Below are positions 19,605-28,734 of a stretch of 57,857 bases of DNA, one piece after another. Made by a program: the position numbers and the translations under genes. The stretch comes from Abyssisolibacter fermentans (lineage in GTDB: Bacteria > Bacillota > Clostridia > Tissierellales > MCWD3). Each line of letters begins with the position of its first letter. Position 1 is the first letter of the stretch. The stretch spans positions 1-57,857 of the forward strand of contig NZ_LOHE01000058.1 in NCBI RefSeq assembly GCF_001559865.1, given 5' to 3'. The notes beneath the pieces are model-generated. The model searched no databases, was not told the DNA's origin, and saw only the letters and a program-made list of their open reading frames with translations.

Positions 19605-22047
19605 TTTCATCCTCCTTCGCTGATAATGCTTTATTCTTATCTGATATACTTCCAACTTCAACAAGTCCCTTGACTTCACCTCTTATGGTACCTTTTATTT
19701 CTCCATCAACATAACCTGAAATGTAGCCTTGTAACCGACCATTCATCCTTAAACTGCCTCTATGTGTTGATATAAGTCCTCTTCGCTTCAAGACAAATGC
19801 AGTTTTTTCAATTATTTTATCACCAAACAGTAGAGTTTGAGGAAGAACACCCATAACTAAAATCAGAGAAATAATTGTACCTCTTCCTAAACAGGTACCA
19901 ATAGAAGCAATAGCATAGTCTGATGTAATTCTACCAATTAATATACCAGCTGATGCCAAAATAGTACCTGAAGTAATAATTGTTGGAAAAGCTTGATTTA
20001 AAGATTCTATCATAGCTTCATTTATAGGCATACATTTTTTTAGCTCCATATAACGGCTGGTTATTACAATAGCATAATCTATAGTTGCACCCATTTGAAT
20101 AGATGTTACAACCAAATAACTCATGAAGAAAATATTAATATTCTGAATAACTGGAAACGAAAAGTTAATCCAAATACTACCTTGTATGGTTAAAACCAAT
20201 AGCACCGGAAGACCTGATGATTTAAATGTAAATAACAAAATAATCATTACAAATAATCCAGATAAAACACTAATGATAATATTATCTTTTGCGAAAAAGA
20301 TTCCTAAATCATTATCACTGGTAGTAGCTCCAGCAAAATAAATATTGTCATAGTATTGATACGCTATGTCATGGATTTTATCCAGCCAATTGAAAGCTAT
20401 TTCACCTTCTTCAGGCATGTTTAAATTAAGTAATAATCTAGAATAATTATCACTTTCTAATTGAGCCTTTCCTTCACTTAATTTTTCATATAAATCAGTT
20501 ATTTCAGTTTCTAACTCATCACTCAATGTAAAATACCCTGCTTCTTTTTGGTCATACAAGAAGATGAAAATATCGATTAATGGTACAGCATATTCATCTA
20601 GACCATTAACTAATTTACTATATGCGCCTTGTTCAATTGCATAAGCTCTGTAAAGTAAATTAGATACTTCAATGTCTATGTCAGTTAATTCAGCAAATTG
20701 TCTTGGATTTAATTTGTCTGTAACATAGTATCTGTCATCTACTTTTGAGTTTGCAAGTCCAGTGGTTGTTTCTGTAATTTCTAATTCTTCAAATGCTCGT
20801 AATAACTTTCCTTCTAGTTCATAATTACCAGCTGGTACAATAACAGCAAGTAAATTATTACTGCCAAAAGTTTCATCTATTTTTTTCTTAGCAATTTGAG
20901 ATTCATTTTGCTTTACTGTCGTTAGTGTGCTATAGCCATAAACATAATTTGTTTTATTTGACAAGTAAAACGCTCCTATAACTAAGATAATAAATAATGG
21001 TGGAATAATATATTTTGTTTTTACTACAAAATTACCCCATTTTGTTATCTTAGGTACAAAGTTTTTATGTACAGTTTTATCCATTGCATTACTAAATACC
21101 ATCAAAAGCCCTGGCATTAAAGTAAAAACAACTAATAAACTAAATAATAAAGCCTTAATCAAAACTAGCCCCATATCAAAACCTAGTCTATATTGCATAA
21201 ACATCAATGCCATTAAACCAGATATAGTTGTCAAGCTACTTGATGAAATTTCTGGAATAGCTTTACTCAAGGCTTTAATTGCTGCTTCTCTTGCTGGTAG
21301 ATTTTCTCTTTCTTCAGTAAATCTATGACACAGAATAATTGCATAGTCAATCGCTAATGCTAACTGTAAAACAACAGCAATTGAGTTTGATATAAAAGAA
21401 ATTTCTCCATAGAAGAAATGAGTTCCCATATTTAAAATAGCTGCTACACCAAAAGTAAGAACCAAAACAGGTATTTCCATATAAGTTTTAGATGTAAAAA
21501 ATAAAACACCTAGTATTATAAATACTGCAACTATTAATACCACTTTTATTTCAGCCTCTAATGAAGCAACAGAATCTTCCGTAATGGTACTAGATACGTA
21601 ATGATCATAATCTTCTATATAGGCAAGAACTTCCTTCATAGCATTTTGAGTTATTTCATCTTTATCTTCACCTTCAAATGTAATTAAAAAAAGTGCTGAA
21701 GCTAATTTGAAGTGATCTTCACTTTCATCAAACTTAATTTCTGAAACACCCTCTATAGCCTCTAAATCTTCTTTTATACTTAACGCGTGTTCATAAGTAA
21801 TGTTTGATATCATAATCTTTGCGCTTCCATAAGTTGTAAATTCTTCTTCCATAATGATAAGTCCCTGTCTTGTTTCAGTAGTTTCTGGCAAATATGATGT
21901 AATATCGTCATTGATATTTACCCATGACCTTGAAAAAAGACAAAAGATAACTAATATTGTGTAAATCAGAAAAAAGGCATTTCTTTTATCAACAATCTGA
22001 GTCGAAATTTTTACTATCAATGGTGCTTTGTTTTCATTATTGTCCAT
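19585..22047 (-). CDS. MMPL/RND family transporter
   Basis: 820 residues. It has the two-fold RND layout: one helix, a large outer loop, a block of about five helices containing ALAIDYAIILCHRFTEER, then a second outer loop and a second block containing GATIDYAIVITSRYMELKK; the GxxxDY segments are the MMPL signature, with Asp thought to relay protons. The C-terminal 60 residues are polar and Gly-rich (GEIKGTIRGEVKGL). ATG 22047 is chosen because GAGGG lies six bases upstream; a TTG at 22053 would overlap the RBS. MMPL proteins export lipids or drugs. Coupling to the GLUG protein suggests cargo delivered to, or guided by, a surface partner; the cargo is unknown. Confidence 0.88.
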   Translation of the reverse strand: MDNNENKAPLIVKISTQIVDKRNAFFLIYTILVIFCLFSRSWVNINDDITSYLPETTETRQGLIIMEEEFTTYGSAKIMISNITYEHALSIKEDLEAIEGVSEIKFDESEDHFKLASALFLITFEGEDKDEITQNAMKEVLAYIEDYDHYVSSTITEDSVASLEAEIKVVLIVAVFIILGVLFFTSKTYMEIPVLVLTFGVAAILNMGTHFFYGEISFISNSIAVVLQLALAIDYAIILCHRFTEERENLPAREAAIKALSKAIPEISSSSLTTISGLMALMFMQYRLGFDMGLVLIKALLFSLLVVFTLMPGLLMVFSNAMDKTVHKNFVPKITKWGNFVVKTKYIIPPLFIILVIGAFYLSNKTNYVYGYSTLTTVKQNESQIAKKKIDETFGSNNLLAVIVPAGNYELEGKLLRAFEELEITETTTGLANSKVDDRYYVTDKLNPRQFAELTDIDIEVSNLLYRAYAIEQGAYSKLVNGLDEYAVPLIDIFIFLYDQKEAGYFTLSDELETEITDLYEKLSEGKAQLESDNYSRLLLNLNMPEEGEIAFNWLDKIHDIAYQYYDNIYFAGATTSDNDLGIFFAKDNIIISVLSGLFVMIILLFTFKSSGLPVLLVLTIQGSIWINFSFPVIQNINIFFMSYLVVTSIQMGATIDYAIVITSRYMELKKCMPINEAMIESLNQAFPTIITSGTILASAGILIGRITSDYAIASIGTCLGRGTIISLILVMGVLPQTLLFGDKIIEKTAFVLKRRGLISTHRGSLRMNGRLQGYISGYVDGEIKGTIRGEVKGLVEVGSISDKNKALSAKEDENDEKIK

Positions 22048-22667
22048 AGTCAACCCTCACTAATTAAAATATAAACTTAATATAAAAAAGTATAAAACAA
22101 TTTCTATGACTTTACAATAGCTGCTTCTTAATATATAGACCCAAATAAATAGCTGTCAAACTGATATAAAATTACAATTAATTCTTTTATTAAATTGGAC
22201 AGATTGTTAATACTAAACAAAGATGATAAATTTCAGTATACCACATATTGTGAAAAAATAGTAGTTGTAGTAAATGATTTTGACATAAATATAACAAATA
22301 GGAAATGACAAATATATTTACTAAATTTTAAATTTTGGTAAATTAACACCATGTGGAAGTGAAGTAAGTGAGATGAGAAGTAATTGCTTTAACAATAATA
22401 TTTAAAATACCGATAACTATATTAAGGAGAATTTTATAATAATTTAATAGTACCAACCTAACCATAAATAGCCTTTACCTAAAATGTTTGAGAGAGATAT
22501 ATATTTAGATTATTTTATTGTTTTATTCTAAATGAAAAATGGTATAATTATGCTTACATGATGGTATATAAATAAAAATCAAGGAAGCTAAAAAATAAAA
22601 TCACAGTAAACTGATTTATAACTTTATAGTTCATAATAATTATAAACTATGAAAGGTGGGCTATATA
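22048..22667. other. Divergent intergenic region
   Basis: This separates the minus-strand MMPL operon from the plus-strand MFS gene. A TATAAT box at about 22540 could serve the MFS gene, but its -35 box is weak. An isolated AAGGAGA at about 22425 is not followed by a usable frame. I see no gene. Confidence 0.4.
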
Positions 22668-23906
22668 ATGAAAAGTAAATTACTTATTAACAAGAATTTT
22701 GCACTTATTTGGTTTGGAAAACTGGTATCAAAGACGGGCGATAAATTTCATAGTATTGCATTAGCATGGTGGATTTTACAAAAAAGCGAATCTCCCCTTA
22801 TAATGGGGATTGTGCTCATTGCTTCTGCTTTACCAGGATTTTTGTTTGGTCCTATCGCTGGTGTATACGTTGATATAAAGAATCGAAAAAACATTATAGT
22901 GCTAACAGATACGTTAAGGGGGGCATTGATACTAATACTTGCATATCTGGAATTCTTTGATTCACTTCAATTATGGCATATAGTGAGTATATCTATAGCT
23001 ATATCTTTGTTGTCTTCATTTTTTGACCCTGCCATAAATGCAATGGTACCTGAATTTGTAGATGAAGAACAGTTGCCTAAAGCAAATGCTTTAAATCAAA
23101 TGATTAATGGCATAAGCACTATTATTGGTCCAATAATTGGGGCTAGTGTTGTTGGTTATATTGGATTTTTTGGTGCGTTTTTGATAAATGGAGTATCATT
23201 TATTTTATCTGCTTTCTTTGAACTATTCATTTCAGGTAAAGCTCCTATAAAGAATCAACAAGAAGAAATTGTTAAATCTATGACAAGCATTAGCATAGGG
23301 ATAAAAGAAGGTTTTGAATTTTTGTTAGAGAGGAAGAAGATTCTGATTATTATTTTTGTAATTGCTGTTGTTCACTTTGCAGTAGGAAGTTTTGTTGTTA
23401 TTATGCCATTTCTTGCTGAGTCTATATCAAATGGGAGTGTATATAACTTAGGTTATTTAGAAGGTTCTCTGGGTTTTGGAATGATAATAGGGTCAATAGT
23501 TTTGAATATTAAACATATTAAGAACAAAAAAGACCAATTATTGTTTATTGTTGTTGCTTTTTTAGGAGTACTATATTTTAGTATTGGGGGGCTTAAATTA
23601 CTTGATATTAATACGTTGGTATTCTATTTAATTGTAATAAGCCTGATGGGAATAGCTATTGCAAATGCTTCAACATTTTGGCAGCTTCTACTTCAAACAA
23701 ATACCCCTAAAGAAATGTCGGGAAGAGTGTTTAGTCTTGCTTCTATGATGGGTAATATTTCAATGCCAATTGCTTATGGTATTATTGGTATTGTTTTGGA
23801 GTGGATAGATTTTTCTACTTTTTTAATCATACTTGGAGGTAGTTTTACTTTGTTTGGTATTATACTAATGGTGTTTTATAAAAAAATGTCAATTGAAAGA
23901 GTATAG
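22668..23906 (+). CDS. MFS efflux transporter (macrolide-efflux-like)
   Basis: 412 residues with about 12 membrane helices. It starts NKNFALIWFGKLVSKTGD, typical of the MFS_3/MefA-like exporters, and has GVYVDIKNRKNIIVLTD in loop 2-3, the usual basic MFS loop. ATG 22668 follows GAAAGGTGG; a GTG at 22656 lies inside the RBS. Related proteins export macrolides or other small molecules, but several have no drug role, so the substrate is open. It is a single gene with its own terminator. Confidence 0.82.
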   Translation: MKSKLLINKNFALIWFGKLVSKTGDKFHSIALAWWILQKSESPLIMGIVLIASALPGFLFGPIAGVYVDIKNRKNIIVLTDTLRGALILILAYLEFFDSLQLWHIVSISIAISLLSSFFDPAINAMVPEFVDEEQLPKANALNQMINGISTIIGPIIGASVVGYIGFFGAFLINGVSFILSAFFELFISGKAPIKNQQEEIVKSMTSISIGIKEGFEFLLERKKILIIIFVIAVVHFAVGSFVVIMPFLAESISNGSVYNLGYLEGSLGFGMIIGSIVLNIKHIKNKKDQLLFIVVAFLGVLYFSIGGLKLLDINTLVFYLIVISLMGIAIANASTFWQLLLQTNTPKEMSGRVFSLASMMGNISMPIAYGIIGIVLEWIDFSTFLIILGGSFTLFGIILMVFYKKMSIERV

Positions 23907-23973
23907 AAAATTACACTTGACTTCCAATTTAAAATTACATGTAAATTTAGCTATAATATTTTTGAAAATATAG

Positions 23974-23998
23974 ACCACTCTGCTAAGCACAGAGTGGT
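23974..23998 (+). terminator. Terminator of the MFS gene
   Basis: ACCACTCTG and CAGAGTGGT form a perfect 9-bp stem with a 7-base loop, followed by TT. It lies about 70 bases after the stop codon. Confidence 0.8.
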
Positions 23999-24040
23999 TT
24001 ATATTAATTATAAGAAAGAAACTTAGATGGATTATTAATT

Positions 24041-24338
24041 AGTAGTGAGAACATAATAACCTTAACTTACACTCTTTTAGATAGCATTATCAATCTTTTG
24101 CTTCAAAAAATTAGTCACTACCTAAAAAAATGATTTGTTCAACCCTATGGTGATATCACATTAACACCACATAGAATCTTAGCTCGACTAGATATGATAG
24201 GTATTACCAACCATAAATAATCTTTCCTCCAACCGTATATTAACTCTTTAGAATCAATATACAATCTTTGGCTGACATATACATATCTCAATGAGAAACA
24301 TATATACATCTTGGCTCGATTATTATGTTCCCACTACT
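24041..24338. repeat. MITE-like element with about 21-bp terminal inverted repeats
   Basis: AGTAGTGAGAACATAATAAC at the left is repeated in inverted form at 24318-24338, with 19 of 21 positions matching. The inside holds further short repeats (ATCTTAGCTCGA and ATCTTGGCTCGA) and a small hairpin at about 24145-24175, and no open frame. Size and structure fit a non-autonomous inverted-repeat element. Its right end is 40 bases from the cotJB stop codon. Confidence 0.65.
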
Positions 24339-24378
24339 TATATTATGAGCGTTTTTATTAAAAATTATGCTTTGAATT

Positions 24379-24639
24379 TTAGCAGCTTTTAAAATTAATA
24401 TTCCATGGCCAAGGAGCTTCAATATATTGCCAAGGACACATACTCATATCTTCATTTGATAAAGGTCCGTATTTACATACATAATCATTTCTTACCTGCA
24501 TTCTTTTTTGAGCAAGTGTATTATGAAGTTTAATTGCTGTTTCATCATTTGGATGAGTGTCTAAAAACAAATTGATTTCTAACAAACTAAAATCAACTTC
24601 CATCAAAATTTTTAAATCTCTTTTTTGTAAATGTTCCAT
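24379..24639 (-). CDS. cotJB: Spore coat protein CotJB
   Basis: 86 residues starting MEHLQKRDLKILMEVDFSL. LEINLFLDTHPND and the end YIEAPWPWN match the CotJB family (LFLDTHP and WPW near the C-terminus). CotJB is a small coat protein made with CotJA and CotJC during sporulation. Three ATGs are available. The one at 24639 is chosen because it stands nine bases after AAAGG, while the first, at 24648, touches it. It follows cotJA by about 45 bases on the same strand. cotJC is not next to it: an inverted-repeat element follows instead. Confidence 0.88.
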   Translation of the reverse strand: MEHLQKRDLKILMEVDFSLLEINLFLDTHPNDETAIKLHNTLAQKRMQVRNDYVCKYGPLSNEDMSMCPWQYIEAPWPWNINFKSC

Positions 24640-24683
24640 TTTCATCATCCTTTTATATGTTTTATATAAATAACTATTAATAC

Positions 24684-24833
24684 CTATTTTAATTTATAAG
24701 GCATATATAACTCTGGAAAGAGAGTACCCTTGCATAGTGCTTGCTTAGGAGAATATATTTTATCTAATTTTTGAAATGGAACATATGCACGTGCAAGCTT
24801 ATACTCGTAAGGCTTAAAGTCATAATTATCCAA
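24684..24833 (-). CDS. cotJA: Spore coat protein CotJA
   Basis: A 49-residue protein with a TTG start eight bases after AAAGGAGG. The start is easily missed because it is not ATG. The sequence has LARAYVPFQKLDKIYSPK and then ALCKGTLFPELYMPYK, matching the conserved CotJA segment KGTLFPELxxPY. It is the first gene of the cotJ operon and is short for the family but complete in its conserved part. Its promoter must lie in 24834-24960, shared with the divergent ArsR gene. Confidence 0.88.
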   Translation of the reverse strand: MDNYDFKPYEYKLARAYVPFQKLDKIYSPKQALCKGTLFPELYMPYKLK

Positions 24834-24918
24834 TATGGTTCCTCCTTTTATAAAAGATTTACTTATATTATTTTACGTTTAAATATAAATATTTGTGAAC
24901 AGAACATATAGTTGATGG

Positions 24919-24947
24919 TTGACAAAATCTTATTTACATCATAATAT
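24919..24947 (+). promoter_or_regulatory. Strong sigma-A-type promoter of the ArsR gene
   Basis: TTGACA (24919-24924) and TAATAT (24942-24947) with 17 bases between, about 35 bases before the start codon. It lies between the divergent cotJA and ArsR genes. Confidence 0.8.
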
Positions 24948-24981
24948 TTTAATATAAAGATATTGTAAGGAGATAAAAAGT

Positions 24982-25266
24982 ATGAAGGATAAAGATATAG
25001 ATATTAATCTTATGGAAAAGAAAGCAGATATTTTGAAGGCTATAGGACATCCTATAAGGCTATGCATAATTAAAGGATTAGTTGAAAATGAAGGGTGCAA
25101 TGTATCTTATATGCAAAATTGTTTAAATGCACCTCAATCAACTGTATCTCAGCATATATCTAAGCTTAAAGCAGCAGGGATTATAAAAGGAAAGAGAAAT
25201 GGTGTAGAGATAAATTATTACGTTGTAAATGAAGAAGTAAAGAAAATTATAGAAATTATGTTCTAA
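24982..25266 (+). CDS. ArsR/SmtB family transcriptional regulator
   Basis: 94 residues with a winged helix: GHPIRLCIIKGLVEN, then the recognition helix region NAPQSTVSQHISKLKAAGI and a wing KGKRNGVEINYYV. The usual metal motif ELCVC is absent. Cys28, Cys39 and Cys47 are present, and Cys39 and Cys47 around the first helix-turn could sense thiols or metals; this is speculative. AAGGAG precedes the ATG. It is followed by a terminator and then a DUF5317 gene, so it may control that gene or act on its own promoter. Confidence 0.88.
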   Translation: MKDKDIDINLMEKKADILKAIGHPIRLCIIKGLVENEGCNVSYMQNCLNAPQSTVSQHISKLKAAGIIKGKRNGVEINYYVVNEEVKKIIEIMF

Positions 25267-25318
25267 AATTCAGACAAATTATAACAATTTCTGAGTGCAA
25301 GTCTAAAAAAAGGGTTAC

Positions 25319-25376
25319 AATATATTATGGCGAATGTAATATGTATAAAGTTCTGTCATAATATATTTATTTTTTG
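25319..25376 (+). terminator. Terminator of the ArsR gene
   Basis: AATATATTATG pairs with CATAATATATT across a 27-base loop, followed by TATTTTTT. It stands about 50 bases after the stop codon. Confidence 0.7.
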
Positions 25377-25436
25377 CAGGGCGTATTAATTATTATCATT
25401 TTATTATTTAAACTAACAAAAGGAGCGAAATAAATA

Positions 25437-26045
25437 ATGATTGCTGAATCAGTTATAATTTCATTAGTAGCAGGTAAACTTAGAAAGGGTAAAATATTTA
25501 AAATATTTGACAGTAAAATTAAAGGATGGTATTTGTTTATTATTGCAGTGATTTTAGAATTTAGCTCTATGTATATTTATAATGAGAATATATATGATTT
25601 AGGAGCTTATATAAATGATTATTTCATGTTTATTCAAGGTGCTGTATACATGTTGGTTTTGGTAGGACTAATTTTGAATTTTAGGTATAAATCCTTGATT
25701 ATAGTATTTTTAGGCACAGTATTAAATTTATTAGTTATGTTAATAAATGGTGGAAAAATACCAGTATCAATAGAAGCGTTAAAATATGCAAACTTAGCGG
25801 GTAAAATTAAACTATTACAAGGTGGAAAAATTTTAACGCAAACAATTTCATCAGAAATAACAAAGCTAGCATTTTTAGGTGATATTATACCAATACCTTA
25901 TCCTAATGTGATGGCTAAGGTTATAAGTATTGGTGATATTATTATAGCTATTGGTATTTTTGTATTAATACAAAAAATCATGGTAAATAAAAATGCTTTT
26001 GGTAATAATTGCAATATGATAGAATTTGATTATTTAATCAAATAA
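25437..26045 (+). CDS. DUF5317-like membrane protein
   Basis: 202 residues with about five membrane helices. The conserved pieces LVMLINGGKIPVSIEAL and LGDIIPIPYPNVMAKVISIGDIIIAIG match what I recall of the DUF5317 family, common in Clostridia. AGGAGC precedes the ATG. Function is unknown for the family. It follows an ArsR regulator, which may be its regulator, although a terminator separates them. Confidence 0.75.
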   Translation: MIAESVIISLVAGKLRKGKIFKIFDSKIKGWYLFIIAVILEFSSMYIYNENIYDLGAYINDYFMFIQGAVYMLVLVGLILNFRYKSLIIVFLGTVLNLLVMLINGGKIPVSIEALKYANLAGKIKLLQGGKILTQTISSEITKLAFLGDIIPIPYPNVMAKVISIGDIIIAIGIFVLIQKIMVNKNAFGNNCNMIEFDYLIK

Positions 26046-26058
26046 AAAGTAGACTATA

Positions 26059-26098
26059 AAAAGCTCGTTATTCCTTTAAAAAGGAGTTAACGAGCTTT
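26059..26098 (+). terminator. Terminator after the DUF5317 gene
   Basis: AAAGCTCGTTA pairs with TTAACGAGCTTT, with an inner TCCTTT/AAAGGA stem. It begins 14 bases after the stop codon and is strong. Confidence 0.85.
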
Positions 26099-26194
26099 CA
26101 TTTTGATTATAAAACTGATTTAATTAAGTACTAACTCAAATTATTTCAAATTAAATATTACGATAAAAATATAGGTACTATGTAGAGTAAAGTT

Positions 26195-26237
26195 CAAAGC
26201 CTTCTTTATAAATTTTTATAGAAGACTTTGTTTTTTT
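26195..26237 (+). terminator. Second terminator-like hairpin in the gap
   Basis: CAAAG-CC-TTCT and AGAA-GA-CTTTG pair and are followed by seven T residues. No gene lies between it and the terminator at 26098, so it either backs up that terminator or ends a short RNA. From 26238 to 26680 I see no gene; a small hairpin GTTATCA/TGATAAC sits at about 26569-26590. Confidence 0.55.
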
Positions 26238-26680
26238 ATATAAAAGAAAACGAATCTATGTTTTTGATGAGCCATTTATTCCTAGGAAAAAACTGAGTAA
26301 GAGTTTATTGAAATTAAATATAAGGTTAAAATAAATAATCTGGGATAATATTTATTAAAGAGAAGAAAATAGTAATTAGTGCTTATAGGAAATAATAAAC
26401 ATATTAAGCTCCTGAATAGATATAAGTTCCGTTATGTCTTAAGCAAATGTTATGCTTTGTATATAGCTAAAACAAGGGAATAAAGAACATATTGCAAGTA
26501 TGGATGAAAAGGAATGCACTTGTATAAAGTACCTAACAGTTGGTAAACTTTATTTAAGGAAAAAACGTTATCACATTAAAATGATAACTTATAACTAATT
26601 ATTTCTATAGTTCTCTGGCTATTAAAAAACGAACATTTATCTGACAGCTTAATAATCAAATTTAAAAATGAGGTAGTGCT

Positions 26681-28705
26681 ATGTATTATTTAAAAAAGAG
26701 ACAGATTGAAATAATTGAATATTTACTTCACAAAAAAGAATATGTTTCTGTTGGTGAAATTGCAGAAGATTTTAATGTAAGTTCAAGAACGATACACTAT
26801 GATTTAGAAATCATAGCAGATTGGCTTAAGGAAAATAAAGTAGTTCTAGAAAAAACACCAAGTAAAGGCGTCATGATAAAGAGTGTAAAAGATAGAAACA
26901 TGTTAATTGAAGAGTTAAAATTTTTATCAGTAGAAAATAGAGTATTATCTGATAAAGAAAGAATTAGATATATTGTTCTAGCATTTTTTAATCAACAAAA
27001 TCCACTTAATATAGATACATTAAAAAATGAGCTTATGGTTAGTAGAAATACAGTAATTAAAGCATTAAAAGATGTCAAAATTTATTTAGAAGAATATAAT
27101 CTGATTTTAGAAAAAATATCTGGTAAGGGTTTGAAGATTGTAGGTAAAGAAAAAGATATTCGTGACATGATGGTTGATATCTTTGCAGAAACCTTAAGTA
27201 TAAAAAGTCTTATCTTGTATATTGAAAATGAAAACTTTAATGAAAATTTCAAAAAGATATTTGGTAATTACAACAAGGTTTTTGAGATTAAAGATTTAAA
27301 TAAAGTGTTTAAAATATTAAGTGATGTACAGGATAAATATCATCTTAACTTAACTGATGCTATGTTTTTAAAAATGGCTTTATATTTAATAGTGTCAGTT
27401 AAAAGAATAGCACTTGGTGACACCTATGATAAGTTTCCTTATAGAGTAACAGAGGAGCAAAATTATGAAGTTGCTCAATATATAGCGGATAGTATTTTGA
27501 TATATTATGAAACACAAATGTCAAAAAATGAGGTTGTAGGTATCATAGGTCAATTGTCAGAATTAAAGTCATATAACTATTTGAAAGATTTAGAAGATAT
27601 GAATGTAAGTCTTAAAGTAGATAATGAAACTATTATATATACAAGACATATAATTAAATATTTTGAAACTGAAATGGATATCAAGCTTACGCAGGACAAT
27701 ATACTTTACAACGGTTTAGCACTGCACATCCAAAAATTAATAAAGCGAATCAAACGTAATAAACAGTTGAAAGAAGGGTATACAAAAGATGTAAAAGAAA
27801 AATTCCCTTTTGAATTTCAGATTGCTAAGGAAAGCGTTGCTTTGATGGAAGAAAATTTTGGTTGTGAAATTATAGAAGATGAAATAAGTTTTATAGTGTT
27901 TTATATAAGAGCAACTTATGAAAGATTATATACCAAAGAATATTCAGCAAGAGCACTTTTGATTTGTACAGAAGGGGTTGGAGTTTTAAGCTATATAACA
28001 GTGAGGCTCAAGAAAGAGTTCCCTGAGTTAGATTTTATAGGGACTTGTTCAATATACGATTATCAAAGATATAAGTCACAAGTAGATTTTGTTATAGCTA
28101 CAGAAGTATATCAATTATCAGATATTGACGTTGTGCATATCACTCCATTTTTAAAATTAGGAGAACTTGTTGAAATTAGAAAAGTGCTCAGAAGATTAAA
28201 TAAATTTAAGCAAATATCAAAATATAGTCATTCAAAACGGTTAGGTGAGGAGAAGGTTATTATGTTAAAAGATTTGATAGATGAAAGCAGTGTTAAGCTG
28301 CAGGTAGAAGCTAAAGATTGGAAAGATTCAATTACTAAGGCAGGTTCAATATTGTTAGATAAAGGATGTATAAAGCAGGAATATATAGATAATATGATAG
28401 ATGCAGTTGACAATTTAGGACCATATATAGTTATAATGCCGGGCATTGCTTTTGCACATGCAAGACCTGATACGAGTGTTAAAAAAACGTGTATGAGTAT
28501 TATTACATTAAAAGAACCTGTAGAATTTGGAAGTGAGTTAAATGATCCAGTAAGTATTGTATTTGCTTTTGGAGCAGAATCTGGGGGAGCTCATATGGAA
28601 GCATTACAGGACATAGCAAAATTCTTATCAGTAGATGAAAATATTGAATTTTGTAAGACTTGTAAAGACAAAGAAGTATTTTTAAATAAATTATTAATGT
28701 ATTAG
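26681..28705 (+). CDS. BglG/MtlR-type activator with PRD, EIIB-like and EIIA domains
   Basis: 674 residues: helix-turn-helix 1 (20-45, VSVGEIAEDFNVSSRTIHYD), HTH 2 (about 108-135), PRD1 (about 195-300), PRD2 (about 310-420), an EIIB-like domain with Cys429 (LLICTEGVG) and an EIIA domain with His593 (FAHARP). It should activate the PTS operon that follows, controlled by phosphorylation. Of four expected PRD histidines only His349 is kept: PRD1 has Tyr235 and no second His, and PRD2 has Tyr408. It is the only protein with an EIIA domain beside the IIB and IIC genes, so the EIIA may also feed the transporter. Confidence 0.88.
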   Translation: MYYLKKRQIEIIEYLLHKKEYVSVGEIAEDFNVSSRTIHYDLEIIADWLKENKVVLEKTPSKGVMIKSVKDRNMLIEELKFLSVENRVLSDKERIRYIVLAFFNQQNPLNIDTLKNELMVSRNTVIKALKDVKIYLEEYNLILEKISGKGLKIVGKEKDIRDMMVDIFAETLSIKSLILYIENENFNENFKKIFGNYNKVFEIKDLNKVFKILSDVQDKYHLNLTDAMFLKMALYLIVSVKRIALGDTYDKFPYRVTEEQNYEVAQYIADSILIYYETQMSKNEVVGIIGQLSELKSYNYLKDLEDMNVSLKVDNETIIYTRHIIKYFETEMDIKLTQDNILYNGLALHIQKLIKRIKRNKQLKEGYTKDVKEKFPFEFQIAKESVALMEENFGCEIIEDEISFIVFYIRATYERLYTKEYSARALLICTEGVGVLSYITVRLKKEFPELDFIGTCSIYDYQRYKSQVDFVIATEVYQLSDIDVVHITPFLKLGELVEIRKVLRRLNKFKQISKYSHSKRLGEEKVIMLKDLIDESSVKLQVEAKDWKDSITKAGSILLDKGCIKQEYIDNMIDAVDNLGPYIVIMPGIAFAHARPDTSVKKTCMSIITLKEPVEFGSELNDPVSIVFAFGAESGGAHMEALQDIAKFLSVDENIEFCKTCKDKEVFLNKLLMY

Positions 28706-28734
28706 ATTTAATAAAAACATTAGAGGTGATTAGA

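Noticed and set aside
26560-26592. Possible catabolite-responsive element (AAAACGTTATCA) before the first activator
   Set aside because: The first two conserved positions and the last one do not fit the consensus; the bases also form a simple hairpin.
26500-26598. 33-codon frame beginning MDEKECTCIKYL with a CxC
   Set aside because: It resembles a Cys-rich peptide at first sight, but it has no RBS, no MKKL leader and lies far from the maturase region; its end overlaps a hairpin.
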